Part shown: piece after piece, positions 4,650 through 5,741 of the stretch
Layout: each line of letters begins with the position of its first letter
Position numbering within the stretch: position 1 is the first letter of the stretch
Assembly: GCA_964390695.1 (NCBI GenBank)
Contig: CAYMKI010000177.1
Location: 1 to 5,741 of the forward strand
Origin: CAWACC01 sp964390695
Lineage (GTDB): Bacteria; Chlamydiota; Chlamydiia; Chlamydiales; Parachlamydiaceae
DNA: 5,741 nucleotides
Direction of reading: 5' to 3'
The notes under the pieces: model-generated
Databases searched by the model: none
Told to the model about the DNA's origin: nothing
What the model saw: the letters and a program-made list of their open reading frames with translations, nothing else
Program-made: the position numbers and the translations under genes

Positions 4650-5741
4650 CTACGAATTGTCCTCTAACAAACGTTGCTGAATCATTTCTGCTAGTTTGCT
4701 TGCTCGTCCAAGTCCTGTCATATCAGACATCACTGACACAGTTAAGCCATTGTCAATACGGTGTGAAATGTGAGCACTAGCGGATTCTATCGATCCTCCA
4801 TGAGAAAATTCACGATTGTTATAAAACTCTCCGCCATAAGTATTTGCTAAACGCATAAACTGTTCATCTTTCGACTTTATTCCTAACCATTTGCCAAATT
4901 TTAACAAGTCTTCTGCAGTAGTCCAATATCCACCTGCAGGTCCTCCTGCAATATGGGGGGAAGAAAGATCGTCTTTGTTAAATCTAGCTCCTCTTGGCAT
5001 TTTGCTATAAAATGTAGTAACACCTGATGGTTCAAGCACATAACGATTTAAAATTTCATCATACAGAATATTTTCTTTACTGTGTTCATTATAAAGATGT
5101 TCAATGGAGAGACCTGCTAACAGTATACCTAAATTGCTATATGAATCACCTTCAGGACCTAGTTTGTCAAGTGGAATAAGCTCTTCATCTGCGTAAGCAA
5201 GAAAATCTCTTGGGTGATTAATTTGAGGAACTTCTGTCCCTTCCTTTAAAGCTTTTTCAAGTGCATTCACATAATTTCCTAAATAATCGCCATACCGACC
5301 TCGATGCACCATGACATCACGTAAAGTTGTTTTAGAAAGTTGTTCTTGTACGGCAGGAGGGAGAGCTTTAATTACCTTTGCATTTAACTGTATTGGTTTG
5401 TCTAAAACGTCCTCGGGTATAATTCCTTCCTCAATCAAACGAAGGATTAACACTCCTGTAAAGACTTTACCAACAGAGTGCATCGCAAAAGGAGCCTGTG
5501 ATCTACTAATATTAGAAGAAGATATTGTATGAGTTGATGTTCCATCAGAAATCGTTACCACTCCAGAAAAATTAGTGTCTCGCATGAAATCTTTCAAGTC
5601 TTGCAAAAAATGCCGATCAATTTTTACAGGTTGATCAGTGAAAGGTGGGCTTAGTCGTACATTCAATCTCTCCCCATTATTGATAGCTTGAAGGTCTTCT
5701 GTAGAAAGATGATCAAATAAAGACCTAAACAAGCTTAAATC
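4650..5741 (-). CDS. Serine hydrolase, class C beta-lactamase/esterase fold, 5' end probably outside the window
   Basis: The protein belongs to the large beta-lactamase-related family (Pfam PF00144), which includes class C beta-lactamases, D-aminopeptidases and esterases. Numbered from the TTG at 5730-5732, the catalytic SxxK is S86-V-G-K89 in HSVGKVFTGVLIL, the YxN motif is Y198-S-N200 in YSNLGILLAG, and the KTG box is replaced by H311-G-G, which is common in non-lactamase members. MVHRGRYGDYL (141-151) takes the place of the usual LLTHTSGLPDY, and GGPAGGYWTTAEDLLKF (263-279) matches the family's GGxxSTxxDLxxF. The actual substrate cannot be told. The frame stays open to the window edge (three further codons), and the first ATG, at residue 50, would cut the first helix, so the start is likely outside; location in the cell is therefore unknown. 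GC is clearly lower than in murA by hand counts, which suggests a different origin. Confidence 0.88.
   Translation of the reverse strand, partial: DLSLFRSLFDHLSTEDLQAINNGERLNVRLSPPFTDQPVKIDRHFLQDLKDFMRDTNFSGVVTISDGTSTHTISSSNISRSQAPFAMHSVGKVFTGVLILRLIEEGIIPEDVLDKPIQLNAKVIKALPPAVQEQLSKTTLRDVMVHRGRYGDYLGNYVNALEKALKEGTEVPQINHPRDFLAYADEELIPLDKLGPEGDSYSNLGILLAGLSIEHLYNEHSKENILYDEILNRYVLEPSGVTTFYSKMPRGARFNKDDLSSPHIAGGPAGGYWTTAEDLLKFGKWLGIKSKDEQFMRLANTYGGEFYNNREFSHGGSIESASAHISHRIDNGLTVSVMSDMTGLGRASKLAEMIQQRLLEDNS

Noticed and set aside
5311..5532. Plus-strand 73-codon frame opposite the serine hydrolase
   Set aside because: It overlaps the well-supported catalytic SVGK region on the other strand and has no features of its own.

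Overview
The window most likely comes from a member of the phylum Chlamydiae outside the Chlamydia genus, that is, an 'environmental' chlamydia living in amoebae or animals. Three things point there. The MurA and IspF proteins carry chlamydia-type wording, as I remember it from C. trachomatis (for example SVGATEN, EIVELILFLQK and TDWQQPF in MurA; GIGQDSHRF and NSDGDVVFHAICNAISSLTH in IspF). A predicted F-box protein fits the eukaryote-like proteins known in amoeba-associated chlamydiae. There is also an ITPA-like nucleotide pyrophosphatase with eukaryote-like sequence. I cannot name a genus. The run of exactly 100 N (2589-2688) marks this as a draft scaffold.

Layout, left to right. Positions 1-135 lie beyond the 3' end of murA and hold degenerate short repeats. 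murA (136-1539, minus) makes the first committed enzyme of peptidoglycan precursor synthesis. A 255-base AT-rich divergent spacer (1540-1794) carries candidate promoters for both directions and an inverted repeat. An ITPA/RdgB-family nucleotide pyrophosphatase (1795-2346, plus) is followed after 33 bases by ispF of the MEP isoprenoid pathway, which runs into the gap after about 69 codons. Right of the gap, a minus-strand F-box-like protein (2689-4026) ends exactly at the gap edge.

Positions 4027-4649 have no intact gene but hold several apparent gene remnants and an inverted repeat. The last gene, 4650 to the right edge (minus), is a serine hydrolase of the class C beta-lactamase/esterase fold; its reading frame is still open at the window end. 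Its base composition is lower in GC than murA or the F-box gene by hand counts.

The genes are not one pathway. MurA and IspF both feed the cell envelope (UDP-MurNAc, and isoprenoids such as the undecaprenyl carrier). The nucleotide pyrophosphatase is expected to be housekeeping, but several of its base-recognition residues are changed. The F-box protein is a candidate host-directed effector. The right third looks like accessory DNA with gene decay. I see no tRNA, rRNA, CRISPR array or intact mobile element.
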